64,000 nt of DNA from Psychrobacter celer (GTDB taxonomy: Bacteria > Pseudomonadota > Gammaproteobacteria > Pseudomonadales > Moraxellaceae), in assembly GCF_016107555.1 (NCBI RefSeq), contig NZ_JABASU010000013.1:1-64000 (forward strand), in the 5' to 3' direction. The translations under genes and the position numbers were made by a program. The notes under the pieces are model-generated. The model was not told where the DNA came from. It searched no databases and worked only from the letters and a program-made list of their open reading frames with translations. Below are positions 54,839 to 63,176 of this stretch, in pieces; position 1 is the first letter of the stretch; every line of letters begins with the position of its first letter.

Positions 54839-55268
54839 CCTTCTGCTCCCTCAGAGGTTTGTCTATATATTCATAAATACGTATATAAGAATATATCAAC
54901 AAACCAAGGGGTAAACAAGAAGAGAAAGGATTTTATGTAATATATTGAATATAAAAGTATGAGCACAGGTTTTTAATTTAGCAGGGAGCGGCGTAGAAGG
55001 GCCAGCACGGCTCTAGTGTGAGTAAAAGATGCCGCGCAAAGTTGGGACACGCTCTTGCATCAAATGCCAAAAACCGTTAAAATCGCGGTTTGATTTTCCC
55101 GCTGGGGAAAGGCTAAGTGAACAGAGGCGTGGTGTTGGGTGCTGGAATAAGCCAGTGATGCAGTTGCCACTCTTAGACATGTCCTTAGTGCCTCAGTTAC
55201 GTATGCCAGCATGTGTTTGATTGCTCATCAAGCCGCCTGATACATACATCGGACATAGAGAGATTATT
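54839..55268. other. 430-base divergent intergenic region before rpmE2
   Basis: It holds an AT-rich block (54920-54960), likely promoters and the rpmE2 leader. I looked for a Zur-type palindrome and did not find a convincing one. No gene. Confidence 0.4.
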
Positions 55269-55547
55269 ATGCGTAAAGATATCCATCCTACCTACCAAGA
55301 AGTTTTGTTTCACGACACCAACGCTGATGTGTTTTTCTTGACTCGTTCAACGGTCAGCACAAAAGCCACTCGTGAGTACGAAGGTAAAGAATATCCATAC
55401 TTCCCACTTGATATCTCAAGTGCATCGCACCCATTCTATACAGGCGAGCAGCGTAAAACCTCTACTGAAGGCCGTGTTGCTAGCTTTAACAAACGCTTTG
55501 GTGCATTCGGTGGCCGTAGCAAAAAAGCGGCTGACTCTGCTGAGTAA
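55269..55547 (+). CDS. rpmE2: 50S ribosomal protein L31 type B
   Basis: A 92-residue L31. The start [14 protein letters not shown], the FFLTRSTV segment and [10 protein letters not shown]...[11 protein letters not shown] are diagnostic of type B. There are no cysteines, so this is the zinc-free paralogue that replaces zinc-binding L31 when zinc is scarce. I start at 55269, preceded by AGAGA; an upstream in-frame extension of 16 codons is spurious. The Ser/Ala/Lys tail is slightly longer than usual. A strong terminator follows. Confidence 0.95.
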   Translation: MRKDIHPTYQEVLFHDTNADVFFLTRSTVSTKATREYEGKEYPYFPLDISSASHPFYTGEQRKTSTEGRVASFNKRFGAFGGRSKKAADSAE

Positions 55548-55583
55548 TATGCGCTTATCGCGTCATGTTATATGGCGCAGTAT

Positions 55584-55616
55584 AAAAAAAACCGCTGAAT
55601 AATCAGCGGTTTTTTT
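55584..55616. terminator. Bidirectional Rho-independent terminator
   Basis: AAAAAAACCGCTGA (55585-55598) pairs perfectly with TCAGCGGTTTTTTT (55603-55616). It separates rpmE2 from the convergent SGNH gene. Confidence 0.93.
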
Positions 55617-55638
55617 ATGTCAAATCAGCCAGCATCTG

Positions 55639-56454
55639 TTAGCGCTCAAGGAGCTGTGCGATTAGCGCCGCCAACTGCTGCGCCCACAAGCCATAAGTCA
55701 AGCTGCTGGGGTGAAAGCCATCACTGGCAAACATCGCCGCGCTATCAATGGGGCCGCTGCCGCTGTGCATTTCGGCCATCATCGCAAAGTCAGCGGCCAT
55801 GTAGTGTACACCGCCCTGAGCCTGACACACGTTTTGCAATACCTTATCGAGTGCCATGGCTTTGGCACCGATAAAGGCGTTGAGCGGCGCGGGTAGTGCT
55901 GGCATTTGCGCCATCGGTGGTAGGCTTGAGAAAACAATCTTGCGCGCGCCAAATTTGCGCTGAGCAATGGTGATGATCTGCTCGAGTTGCTGTTGCCACT
56001 GGTCGGGGGAGACGTTCGCTGTGGTGTCATTGACCCCGACGCTCAAAACCATGAGATCAACAGGCTCGCTGGGCGCAGACAGCACATACAATCGCCGCAA
56101 AATATCAAAGCTGGTGTGCCCCGTCGTCGCCTGCAACGACCAGACGATCTCAGCAAACTGGCTATGAATAATTGGCTGTTGCTGCAGAATGGGGATTAGC
56201 TTGCCTGCCAGCGCTTCTTGCTGTGTCAACGTCCCGACCCCTGCTGCTGCGGAGTCGCCGACGATCATCAACTGTAGCACAGGCTTCGATGCTTGGGCGA
56301 GCGTCTTAGTCGCTGATACTAGAGTGACCCGGCCGCATCTCTCACCGGTAGGCTCAGGGAGGCGTACCGTATCACGTTTGACCTTGGTACCTTGATACAG
56401 ATAAATTGGCGCAAGCAGCATATCTTTTTTGGATAAATTTAGAGAACCTACCAT
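55639..56454 (-). CDS. SGNH/GDSL hydrolase coupled to nadV
   Basis: A 271-residue SGNH-type hydrolase with nucleophile Ser68 in VGDSAAAGVG (65-74), the GVND block (about 148-151, oxyanion Asn) and the catalytic Asp245/His248 in SDGFHPS (244-250). No signal peptide is apparent, so it is probably cytoplasmic. Its ATG overlaps the nadV stop by seven bases (56448-56454), which implies translational coupling to an NAD-salvage gene. Esterase activity on an unknown substrate is all that can be inferred. Confidence 0.82.
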   Translation of the reverse strand: MVGSLNLSKKDMLLAPIYLYQGTKVKRDTVRLPEPTGERCGRVTLVSATKTLAQASKPVLQLMIVGDSAAAGVGTLTQQEALAGKLIPILQQQPIIHSQFAEIVWSLQATTGHTSFDILRRLYVLSAPSEPVDLMVLSVGVNDTTANVSPDQWQQQLEQIITIAQRKFGARKIVFSSLPPMAQMPALPAPLNAFIGAKAMALDKVLQNVCQAQGGVHYMAADFAMMAEMHSGSGPIDSAAMFASDGFHPSSLTYGLWAQQLAALIAQLLER

Positions 56455-57842
56455 CCTGCACGCTCCCGAATGGTGGTCAGGCTGTCGTTGATCAACAGCT
56501 TACCGTCGACATACACATCGCATAGTAGGTTGTCAGCAGTCGATAAGTCGTCAAGTTTGATGGTTTTTGGTTGGCCTTGGGTCTGATTGATCAACGCCAA
56601 GCGGCCTTTTTTTGAGCGTTTTGAGCGGCTGGTCACAGGGTCCTTATAGATATCCTTCCAAACGCCATCGATACAAATGGCGCTGGCTTTCATCGCCCAG
56701 CTCATGGTGTCGCGGTTGACTCGCTGCAATAATCCACCGCCCATCCCAAAGGTGATGTTATCCGCGCTAAACCCAGCCTTTAGCACCACATCGATGATGC
56801 TGCCCAAAGTGTTTGGGCTGATACCATCACCTTGGATGAGACGCACATAATCTGGCAATACCTTATAGCCTTTACTATTGATGGTGGTGCCAAATTTCAC
56901 AGCCAAGCGCTCTAAAGCTTCGCGTACCACTTTGGCAGGCTCGCCGCTGTCTGGTCTGATGACCAGCGTGCCGCCCATGTTTTGGACTTCGTCTTTGAGA
57001 CGGCCGCCCCAGATATTATCTATGGCGTTCCATAAGTCGTAGCTGTCACAGACCACAGAGACACTTTTGCCCGCGCCGCCAAACTGCGTAAGCATATTGG
57101 CAAAGGCGGCTGTCTCGCCGTCGCGGCCCCAAGCGGTCATGGTACTGTGCTCGGCGGCCGGAATCGAAAACGCTGGCATGTCTTTATCCATCCGATACCA
57201 ACGGCTGGCGGCGACCAGCGCCGTCATCGAGTCGGTCCCTGCAAAGTTTACTAAATGTGCCAAACTGCCTAAAGCGACTGATTCTTGGCTAGAGGCACCG
57301 CGCGCGCCAAAATCATGCAGCCGAAACGTAAGCGAGTCGCTATTGTCGGCAGACTTTTCTAGGGCCTGACGAATGATGCTTTTACAGTAATGCGAGACGC
57401 TAGCGACGGTGGAGGGGTACCAAATAGCGCGTAGCAGTGCGGTCTCGATATAGCTTGGTAGCCAGTAAAACTCAGGATCGGTATTGATGACTTGGCAGAC
57501 GACGTTTGAGACAGGGACGATGCTGCCTTCAGGGATGGCCTCGATACGTAGTGGCAGGTAGCCACCGTGTTTATCGACCAAACGCTCCCAGCCTGCACGG
57601 TTAAACGTCAAGCCATGCGCTTGAATGACCATTTCGGCTTCATCGATATCTTGATGGGTAATAGGGGTGCTGAGGTACTCTTTGATAAAAGCTTGCAGAC
57701 CAAAAAACACCACGTCGTAGTCGCCTTTACGCGCCTCAATGTAGCTCGACAGATACTCACTACCGCTTGGGTATTGCACCCAATGTGAGGTCTTGTAGCT
57801 GTCGCTATTTAAGATTAAGTTACTCAGATTGCCAGTGTACAT
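56448..57842 (-). CDS. nadV: Nicotinamide phosphoribosyltransferase
   Basis: It converts nicotinamide and PRPP to nicotinamide mononucleotide (NMN), the first step of the non-deamidating NAD salvage route. Seen: NSDSYKTSHWVQYP (near the start), LHDFGARGASS (about 176-186), the catalytic His in PAAEHSTMTAWG (His232), and IRPDSGEP and GDGISP PRPP/phosphate-binding loops. I chose the ATG at 57842 (464 residues), seven bases after GAGGAG. The next gene on the strand overlaps it; nadM lies 164 bases upstream. Confidence 0.95.
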   Translation of the reverse strand: MYTGNLSNLILNSDSYKTSHWVQYPSGSEYLSSYIEARKGDYDVVFFGLQAFIKEYLSTPITHQDIDEAEMVIQAHGLTFNRAGWERLVDKHGGYLPLRIEAIPEGSIVPVSNVVCQVINTDPEFYWLPSYIETALLRAIWYPSTVASVSHYCKSIIRQALEKSADNSDSLTFRLHDFGARGASSQESVALGSLAHLVNFAGTDSMTALVAASRWYRMDKDMPAFSIPAAEHSTMTAWGRDGETAAFANMLTQFGGAGKSVSVVCDSYDLWNAIDNIWGGRLKDEVQNMGGTLVIRPDSGEPAKVVREALERLAVKFGTTINSKGYKVLPDYVRLIQGDGISPNTLGSIIDVVLKAGFSADNITFGMGGGLLQRVNRDTMSWAMKASAICIDGVWKDIYKDPVTSRSKRSKKGRLALINQTQGQPKTIKLDDLSTADNLLCDVYVDGKLLINDSLTTIRERAGW

Positions 57843-58005
57843 CACAGAACTCCTCTGCGTTGAGATGCCGCGGCTGCCTTGTTATATGGCAGCTGCGGCG
57901 GTGAGCCGTTACCGTCTATCGGTGCCGGCATGAAAACGTTACTTAGCCTGCTTTTAACACAATAATCATAAAGACTCAGCGCACTGTTTGCCTACTGTTT
58001 GCCTA

Positions 58006-59052
58006 TTATAGCCCTACCATTTTGGTAATGATCGCATAGTGGTCTTCAAACATCATGGTGGCGTCCAGCTCAGCCAGCGGTAGCCAAAAAGCCTTGGCCG
58101 CATCGTCGCCGCCTTTGACTTTGGGCAAGCCTTTTGGGTCGTTTTTTAGCTGAAAGTAAAACGCTTGGGTAATCGTACGACCGCGCGCGGAGCGGTACGG
58201 ATCGTCAAAGGTATGCTGACTATGGCAAGAGCCGCGTAATACTGGCTCAGGGACTTTGAGCCGTGTCTCCTCGCGTAGCTCACGGATACAGGCATCAAAC
58301 AAGGTCTCTTTTGGGTTCACAAACCCACCGGGCAACGCCCAAAGCCCACGTCCTGGCATGCTGCGGCGTTCTACCAATAAGATATGGCCTGATTGTACAA
58401 TCAGCGCATCAGCAGTCATAAAGGTGGGCGGATAGGGCGCAGCCTGCCATTGTCTTTTATATTTATCGATAAAATCGGCTTCTTCGTGCAGCTGTTGATA
58501 GTCTTCAGTTTTTTTGAAATCATCGAGCACTTGACGGGTGGACTCAGGCGTACGCTCAGGTGTTGGCGTCGCCCCCATCAGATAGCTGTCGCGGATAGGT
58601 GTGGCTGATAGGTTGTGATAATTGGGAACGGAGACAGAATCCCAGTTGGGAAACAATGATAGATAATACGACGAGCTGTCTTTTGAGTGGCCTATCAGGC
58701 CGATATCACTTTGCAAATCACCTGTGACAGATTTGACACCGGCTTGTACGTATTGAAGCCAGCGCGTGTCATTATATAGTGCATCATCTAACCCCACGCA
58801 GTGGATGCGCGCGGCATCAGCAGATGAGTACGCGCCCTTAATCATCGCGGCACGCTCAGCGACGCTAAAAGGATTGCGTAGGCTGCGTGGTAGGTTGGCT
58901 GAGCCAATCAGCATAATCACTTCATCAGCGCGTTGTAGCGCCTCGTCGACGACTGCTTTATGCCCTCGATGAAAAGGCTGAAAACGTCCGATAAAGACCA
59001 GATAACGATAGTGTCTGCGCTTATCTGTTTGCTGCTCTACTGAATCACCCAT
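58006..59052 (-). CDS. nadM: Bifunctional NMN adenylyltransferase / Nudix hydrolase
   Basis: It adenylates NMN to NAD, completing the pathway started by nadV. The N-terminal nucleotidyltransferase domain has IGRFQPFHRGH (about 21-31) and the second ATP site ISATPIR-type NLSATPIRDS (about 147-156). The C-terminal Nudix domain has a box GGFVNP-KE-...-RELREET (about 243-263), with Arg in place of the usual late Gly. The Nudix partner probably cleans ADP-ribose. The ATG at 59052 is preferred; a GTG three codons earlier is possible. Confidence 0.93.
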   Translation of the reverse strand: MGDSVEQQTDKRRHYRYLVFIGRFQPFHRGHKAVVDEALQRADEVIMLIGSANLPRSLRNPFSVAERAAMIKGAYSSADAARIHCVGLDDALYNDTRWLQYVQAGVKSVTGDLQSDIGLIGHSKDSSSYYLSLFPNWDSVSVPNYHNLSATPIRDSYLMGATPTPERTPESTRQVLDDFKKTEDYQQLHEEADFIDKYKRQWQAAPYPPTFMTADALIVQSGHILLVERRSMPGRGLWALPGGFVNPKETLFDACIRELREETRLKVPEPVLRGSCHSQHTFDDPYRSARGRTITQAFYFQLKNDPKGLPKVKGGDDAAKAFWLPLAELDATMMFEDHYAIITKMVGL

Positions 59053-59254
59053 ATGTGCCACTGTCCTGCCATTGATATGTCATTAATAAAAATAAAGGCT
59101 AAAAACCATGCTGCCAATACTGACACAGCAGCAGTGCCACTGACAAGTGCAAAGATGTTTTATACAGTGTATGGGTTTGCTGATTTACCAAAAAAGGATC
59201 GAGCAGACGCTAACGCCTTTACGGTGGTGATCATCTGGCGCTATAACGATCAAG

Positions 59255-60232
59255 TCATCTGGCGTGCTGTTCGATCCAAGCGGCGACCGTTGGCCAAATC
59301 TCTGTCGCTGCATGACGGCTAATCATAATGCGGCTATGAGTATAATCGTCTAAATCACCACGGCTGCGCGCATACTCTCGAAAGACATTGGTAGCGTTAT
59401 TATTAGTAGAGGTGGGGGCAGAAGAAGGGCTGCTATTAGTAGCGCGGTTAAAGGCATCAAAAAACTGCCGACAGCCAGCGGTTGGGGAGATGAAGTTATC
59501 ACCCTTGGCACTGATGGCATAGATAGGCATCGTAACCATCGGCATGTGCTGTCGATAATCAAAAGGGGCATTGTCGGCAAACTGTTTGCGGCTGCTATTA
59601 AAGTTTTGTTGCAAGTTCCAATCAAACCACTGGTTCATGGTGTGATAGCTTTCGTTGATCGGCCCCAGTTTGAGCTTTTTGGCAGGGATATAACCGACCG
59701 CTTTTGTCACAAGCTTGGCGGCAAGTATCTTGGCGTAGCTGATAGGGCTGGCGGCCGCCCCAAACGCTTGACAGGCAAACATAGTGGCGCTGTTGATTTT
59801 ATCGATATAATCTGGATATTGAATCAAAAACATCGTTAGGCCCACGCCGCCGCCGCTATGGGTGACGCAGTGCAGATTATTGAGTTGTAATTCATCAAAA
59901 AAGTAGCGAAAAGTCGCCTCATAATCATAGGTTGCGACGGTCTCAAAATCAAACGCTTCTTTAGGCGCTGGGCTGTCGCCATGACCGCGCCACTCCATGA
60001 TGTAGCACTGATGGCCTAGACCGGCCAGATGCTCGGCGATTTTTAGACAGGTTTGTTTGTCTGAAAAGGTGCCATGGGTCAAAAATATATTTTGTGCCTT
60101 GACGCTTGTGTCAGGGGTGCAAGGTGCGCCAGCCGTTGCATCTGCGTGTTGTTTGATACTGTTTGCTACCCGCCAAACGGCTATTTGCTCGTCGTCCTTG
60201 GTCGTCACAAGATGCCGCGTCCGTGTCATCAT
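59255..60232 (-). CDS. Alpha/beta hydrolase
   Basis: A 325-residue alpha/beta hydrolase. HGTFSD (53-58) is the oxyanion segment, WRGHGDS (81-87) the canonical turn, Ser126 in VTHSGGGVG (123-131) the nucleophile, and the late SRHAAT stretch probably carries the catalytic His. A low-complexity Asn/Ser/Thr insert occupies about 262-280. Minus strand, upstream of nadM by ~190 bases, so a shared transcript is possible. Substrate unknown. Confidence 0.82.
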   Translation of the reverse strand: MMTRTRHLVTTKDDEQIAVWRVANSIKQHADATAGAPCTPDTSVKAQNIFLTHGTFSDKQTCLKIAEHLAGLGHQCYIMEWRGHGDSPAPKEAFDFETVATYDYEATFRYFFDELQLNNLHCVTHSGGGVGLTMFLIQYPDYIDKINSATMFACQAFGAAASPISYAKILAAKLVTKAVGYIPAKKLKLGPINESYHTMNQWFDWNLQQNFNSSRKQFADNAPFDYRQHMPMVTMPIYAISAKGDNFISPTAGCRQFFDAFNRATNSSPSSAPTSTNNNATNVFREYARSRGDLDDYTHSRIMISRHAATEIWPTVAAWIEQHAR

Positions 60233-60786
60233 AAAGCGCTCTTTTACCCTCAGTTTTTATCACAATATCCCTATAACTGCCGCTTAGTTATACCATAATT
60301 GATGAGTCTTTGATGGCCGTTTTGTGACCAACCTAGCCAAATGAGTATATGAATGAAGCAAATTGAGCGATAAATAATAAAGGTGTCAGAAATAAGGCGC
60401 TAGGAATTAAGGCATCAGGAATTTCAGGGATTAGAGCATTAGAGGTCAAAGCGTCAAGCGTTGAGAAACAACCTCGGAGGTGCTGCTTGATAAATATGAG
60501 AGTCGTCTTTATATAAAGGAGAGCATATCAACGATCAGACACAGGGCAAGTCTGTCTGCAAGCGGTGTTAATTCACAGTGGAGCAGTCGGAATTGTCGCC
60601 TGAATACGCTATAATAATGAGTATAAGTGCCACAAAGCCTTGGTCGGCGTGAGCAACCCGTGACAGACACGCCCATCAGATGATAAATCGGTGCAGTTGG
60701 TACCCCCTTATCGTTACACACTCTACATTCACGACACAGTAGCCACGACAGGTATCGCGTTTGTGTCAAAACACATAGGAAACATT
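60233..60786. other. 554-base region upstream of nfuA
   Basis: It contains a run of degenerate ~16-base repeats (60381-60458) and a TATAAT at 60610-60615, which is a candidate nfuA -10. I looked for an IscR site and did not find a convincing one. No gene. Confidence 0.4.
60381..60458. repeat. Five degenerate 14-17-base tandem repeats
   Basis: Units starting with AGG at 60381, 60395, 60410, 60426 and 60443 share AGG..(T/C)(A/C)(A/G)GAATT-like sequence. Similarity between units is loose; the register is by eye. Confidence 0.45.
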
Positions 60787-61470
60787 ATGAGTGAGCACAA
60801 TCAAGCTGCTAATCAGTTGGATCAGTCAGCAGACTATGAGTCAGCGCTAGATACTGAGCAAGCGGAAGTAAAAAGTAACATCACTATCACAGAGTCGGCG
60901 CAAGGTTATTTGGCCGATTTGTTGGCCAAGCAAGACACCGACGGTATCGGTGTCCGTATTTTTGTTGAGCATCCAGGTACGCCGCGCGCCGAGTGCTGCA
61001 TGGCGTACAATCAGCCAGGCGAAGAAGACAGCGCAGATTTGGTGCTCACGTATGACGATTTTTCGGCGTTTATCGAGGCGGCTTCAGTGCCGTACTTAGA
61101 AGATGCGGTGATTGATTATAATAAAGACCGTTTTGGTGGGCAGCTCACCTTCCGTGCGCCAAACTCAAAAGTACCAAAGGTCGGTGCTGATGCCAGTGTC
61201 GAAGAGCGTATCAACTATATCTTGCAATCAGAGATTAACCCAGGCTTGGCCGCGCACGGCGGTATGGTGGACTTGCTAGAGCTGATCGACGAAGAAGGCG
61301 TTGGTCTGACAGCCGTGCTAAAGTTCGGTGGTGGCTGTCAGGGCTGCTCAGCGGTGGATATGACCTTACGCCAAGGTGTCGAAGTCCAGCTTAAGCAGCA
61401 GATTCCTGAGCTGACGCAAGTGGTTGACGAAACCGACCACAGCCGTACTGAAAATGCGTATTATAAATAA
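60787..61470 (+). CDS. nfuA: Fe/S biogenesis protein NfuA
   Basis: A carrier that delivers 4Fe-4S clusters to target enzymes, important under oxidative stress or iron starvation. The N-terminal part (about 35-130) is a degenerate A-type carrier domain and the C-terminal part (about 140-215) the Nfu domain with the cluster-binding Cys184-x-x-Cys187 in [15 protein letters not shown] start at 60787, preceded by AGGAAA; an upstream in-frame extension is not needed. 227 residues, with an acidic Gln-rich N-terminus. A terminator follows. Confidence 0.95.
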   Translation: MSEHNQAANQLDQSADYESALDTEQAEVKSNITITESAQGYLADLLAKQDTDGIGVRIFVEHPGTPRAECCMAYNQPGEEDSADLVLTYDDFSAFIEAASVPYLEDAVIDYNKDRFGGQLTFRAPNSKVPKVGADASVEERINYILQSEINPGLAAHGGMVDLLELIDEEGVGLTAVLKFGGGCQGCSAVDMTLRQGVEVQLKQQIPELTQVVDETDHSRTENAYYK

Positions 61471-61511
61471 TCGGCTCGGCAAAGTCGCTCAAACCATTCA
61501 ACTTAGACAAC

Positions 61512-61550
61512 GCTACTTAAATCTTAAATAAAGCTACTTAGATCAAATAG
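61512..61550 (+). repeat. Degenerate direct repeat after nfuA
   Basis: GCTACTTA-AATC(T)TAAATAA (61512-61531) and GCTACTTAGATCAAATAG (61533-61550) share most positions over ~18 bases. It is one of several such duplications after gene ends in this window. Confidence 0.45.
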
Positions 61551-61611
61551 TATGGTTGCTTATGAGTTTTTGTCGTTAAGAGATGAATGATTTGCTATTC
61601 TTTTCATAAAG

Positions 61612-61642
61612 AAGTTGAGTTATGATTAACTCAGCTTTTTTT
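61612..61642 (+). terminator. Rho-independent terminator of nfuA
   Basis: AAGTTGAGTTA (61612-61622) pairs with TAACTCAGCTT (61627-61637) with one G-T pair, and the T-run follows. Confidence 0.88.
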
Positions 61643-61755
61643 ATGCCTATCGTTTTTGTAGATGGCGTTTAGCGACAGCGGCGTAAAGATAACGATTTGA
61701 CATTTTTTATCATGATATCCTTATTGAATCATGAATACCTACATAGGAGCACAGT

Positions 61756-63066
61756 ATGAGTGACGGACAACCAGACCAGCAAAACCAAAATACACCGCGT
61801 CTTGAAACCTTGGCCATCCATGCCGGATACCAAGTTGAGCCAACGACCAAAGCGGTCGCCGTACCTATTTATCACACCAGCTCATACGCGTTTGACAACA
61901 CCCAGCACGGTGCTGACTTGTTTGATCTCAAGGTCGCAGGCAATATCTATACCCGTATCATGAACCCAACCAATGCGGTACTAGAAGAGCGGGTGGCTGC
62001 ATTAGAAGGCGGTATCGGAGCGCTGGCGGTGGCGTCAGGCATGGCGGCCATCACGTATGCCATTCAGACGATTTGTGAAGCGGGTGATAATATCGTTGCG
62101 GTATCGACGCTATATGGCGGTACTTATAATTTGTTTGCCCATGCGCTACCGCGTCAAGGCATTGAAGTACGTTTTTTTGACCACAAAGAGCCAGAAGCAA
62201 TTCGCGATCTTATCGATGACAAGACCAAAATGGTGTTTGCTGAGAGTATCGGCAATCCGCTGGGCAATATCGTAGATATCCAAGCGCTAAGTGATATCGC
62301 TCACGAGTATGGCGTGCCTGTGGTAATCGATAGTACGGTGGCGACGCCTGCGCTCTGCCGCCCGTTTGAGTTTGGCGCGGATATTGTCATTCATTCATTG
62401 ACCAAGTACATGAGCGGTACGGGCACTTCGATCGGCGGCGCGATTGTCGATAGTGGGACGTTCCCTTGGGGCGACTATCCTGAGCGTTTCCCGCTGCTCA
62501 ATACCCCAGATGAGAGCTATCACGGTGTCAATTTTGTCAAAGACGTCGGCGCTGCGGCGTTTATCGCTCGTGCCCGTGTGGCACCGCTACGCAACACTGG
62601 GGCGGCGATCAGCCCATTAAATGCCTTTGGTATTTTACAAGGTATGGAGACGCTCAGCCTACGTATGGAGCGCCATGTACAAAATGCCCAGGCCGTCGCT
62701 GAGTATCTGCGCGACCATGACAAAGTCGCTTGGGTTAAATACGCAGGTCTATCGGACCACCCTGAGCACGAGCTGGCCAAAAAATACATGAAAGGTACGC
62801 CTTCTGCTATTTTAACCTTTGGGGTAAAAGGCGGGCTGGAGGCTGGCGCCCGCTTTATCGATGCGCTGCAGATGATCACGCGCTTGGTCAATATCGGTGA
62901 TGCCAAATCGTTGGCGTGTCACCCAGCGACCACCACCCATCGCCAACTCAATGAGCAAGAACTTGCCAATGCTGGGGTCAGTGCTGACATGGTGCGTCTC
63001 TCTATCGGTATCGAGCATATCGACGACATCAAAGCCGATCTGGCACAAGCATTGGCTGCGGCTTAA
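61756..63066 (+). CDS. metY: O-acetylhomoserine sulfhydrylase (aminocarboxypropyltransferase)
   Basis: A PLP enzyme of the Cys/Met metabolism family that makes homocysteine from O-acetylhomoserine and sulfide. Seen: TLAIHAGY (18-25), YTRIMNPTN (65-73), GMAAI (95-99), the PLP-binding loop with Lys217 in HSLTKYMSGTG (213-223) and RLSIGIEHIDD near the C-terminus. The 436-residue length and the long GDYPERFPLLNTPDESYHG insert after the PLP lysine mark MetY rather than MetB or MetZ. AGGAG precedes the ATG. Confidence 0.93.
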   Translation: MSDGQPDQQNQNTPRLETLAIHAGYQVEPTTKAVAVPIYHTSSYAFDNTQHGADLFDLKVAGNIYTRIMNPTNAVLEERVAALEGGIGALAVASGMAAITYAIQTICEAGDNIVAVSTLYGGTYNLFAHALPRQGIEVRFFDHKEPEAIRDLIDDKTKMVFAESIGNPLGNIVDIQALSDIAHEYGVPVVIDSTVATPALCRPFEFGADIVIHSLTKYMSGTGTSIGGAIVDSGTFPWGDYPERFPLLNTPDESYHGVNFVKDVGAAAFIARARVAPLRNTGAAISPLNAFGILQGMETLSLRMERHVQNAQAVAEYLRDHDKVAWVKYAGLSDHPEHELAKKYMKGTPSAILTFGVKGGLEAGARFIDALQMITRLVNIGDAKSLACHPATTTHRQLNEQELANAGVSADMVRLSIGIEHIDDIKADLAQALAAA

Positions 63067-63106
63067 TGTCGTCATACTGGTCATATCCGTACGCTATTTA
63101 TACGTC

Positions 63107-63145
63107 AAAAAAAAGCCCATATCGATAGGATATGGGCTTTTTTTT
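63107..63145. terminator. Bidirectional Rho-independent terminator
   Basis: AAAAAAAAGCCCATATC (63107-63123) pairs perfectly with GATATGGGCTTTTTTTT (63129-63145). It separates metY from the convergent kinase gene. Confidence 0.94.
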
Positions 63146-63176
63146 GGCACGAAATATCGCTTAGACTACATGTCTA

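Noticed and set aside
55029..55220. 63-codon + strand frame before rpmE2 containing two CxxC-like cysteines
   Set aside because: Lacks a ribosome site and a family resemblance, and the cysteine pattern alone is not enough; read as rpmE2 leader.
60630..60715. Similarity between the nfuA upstream region (GTCGGCGTGAGCAACCCG) and the fadB-leader RNA candidate
   Set aside because: Only a short GGCGTGAG block is shared and the stems of the fadB candidate are not preserved.
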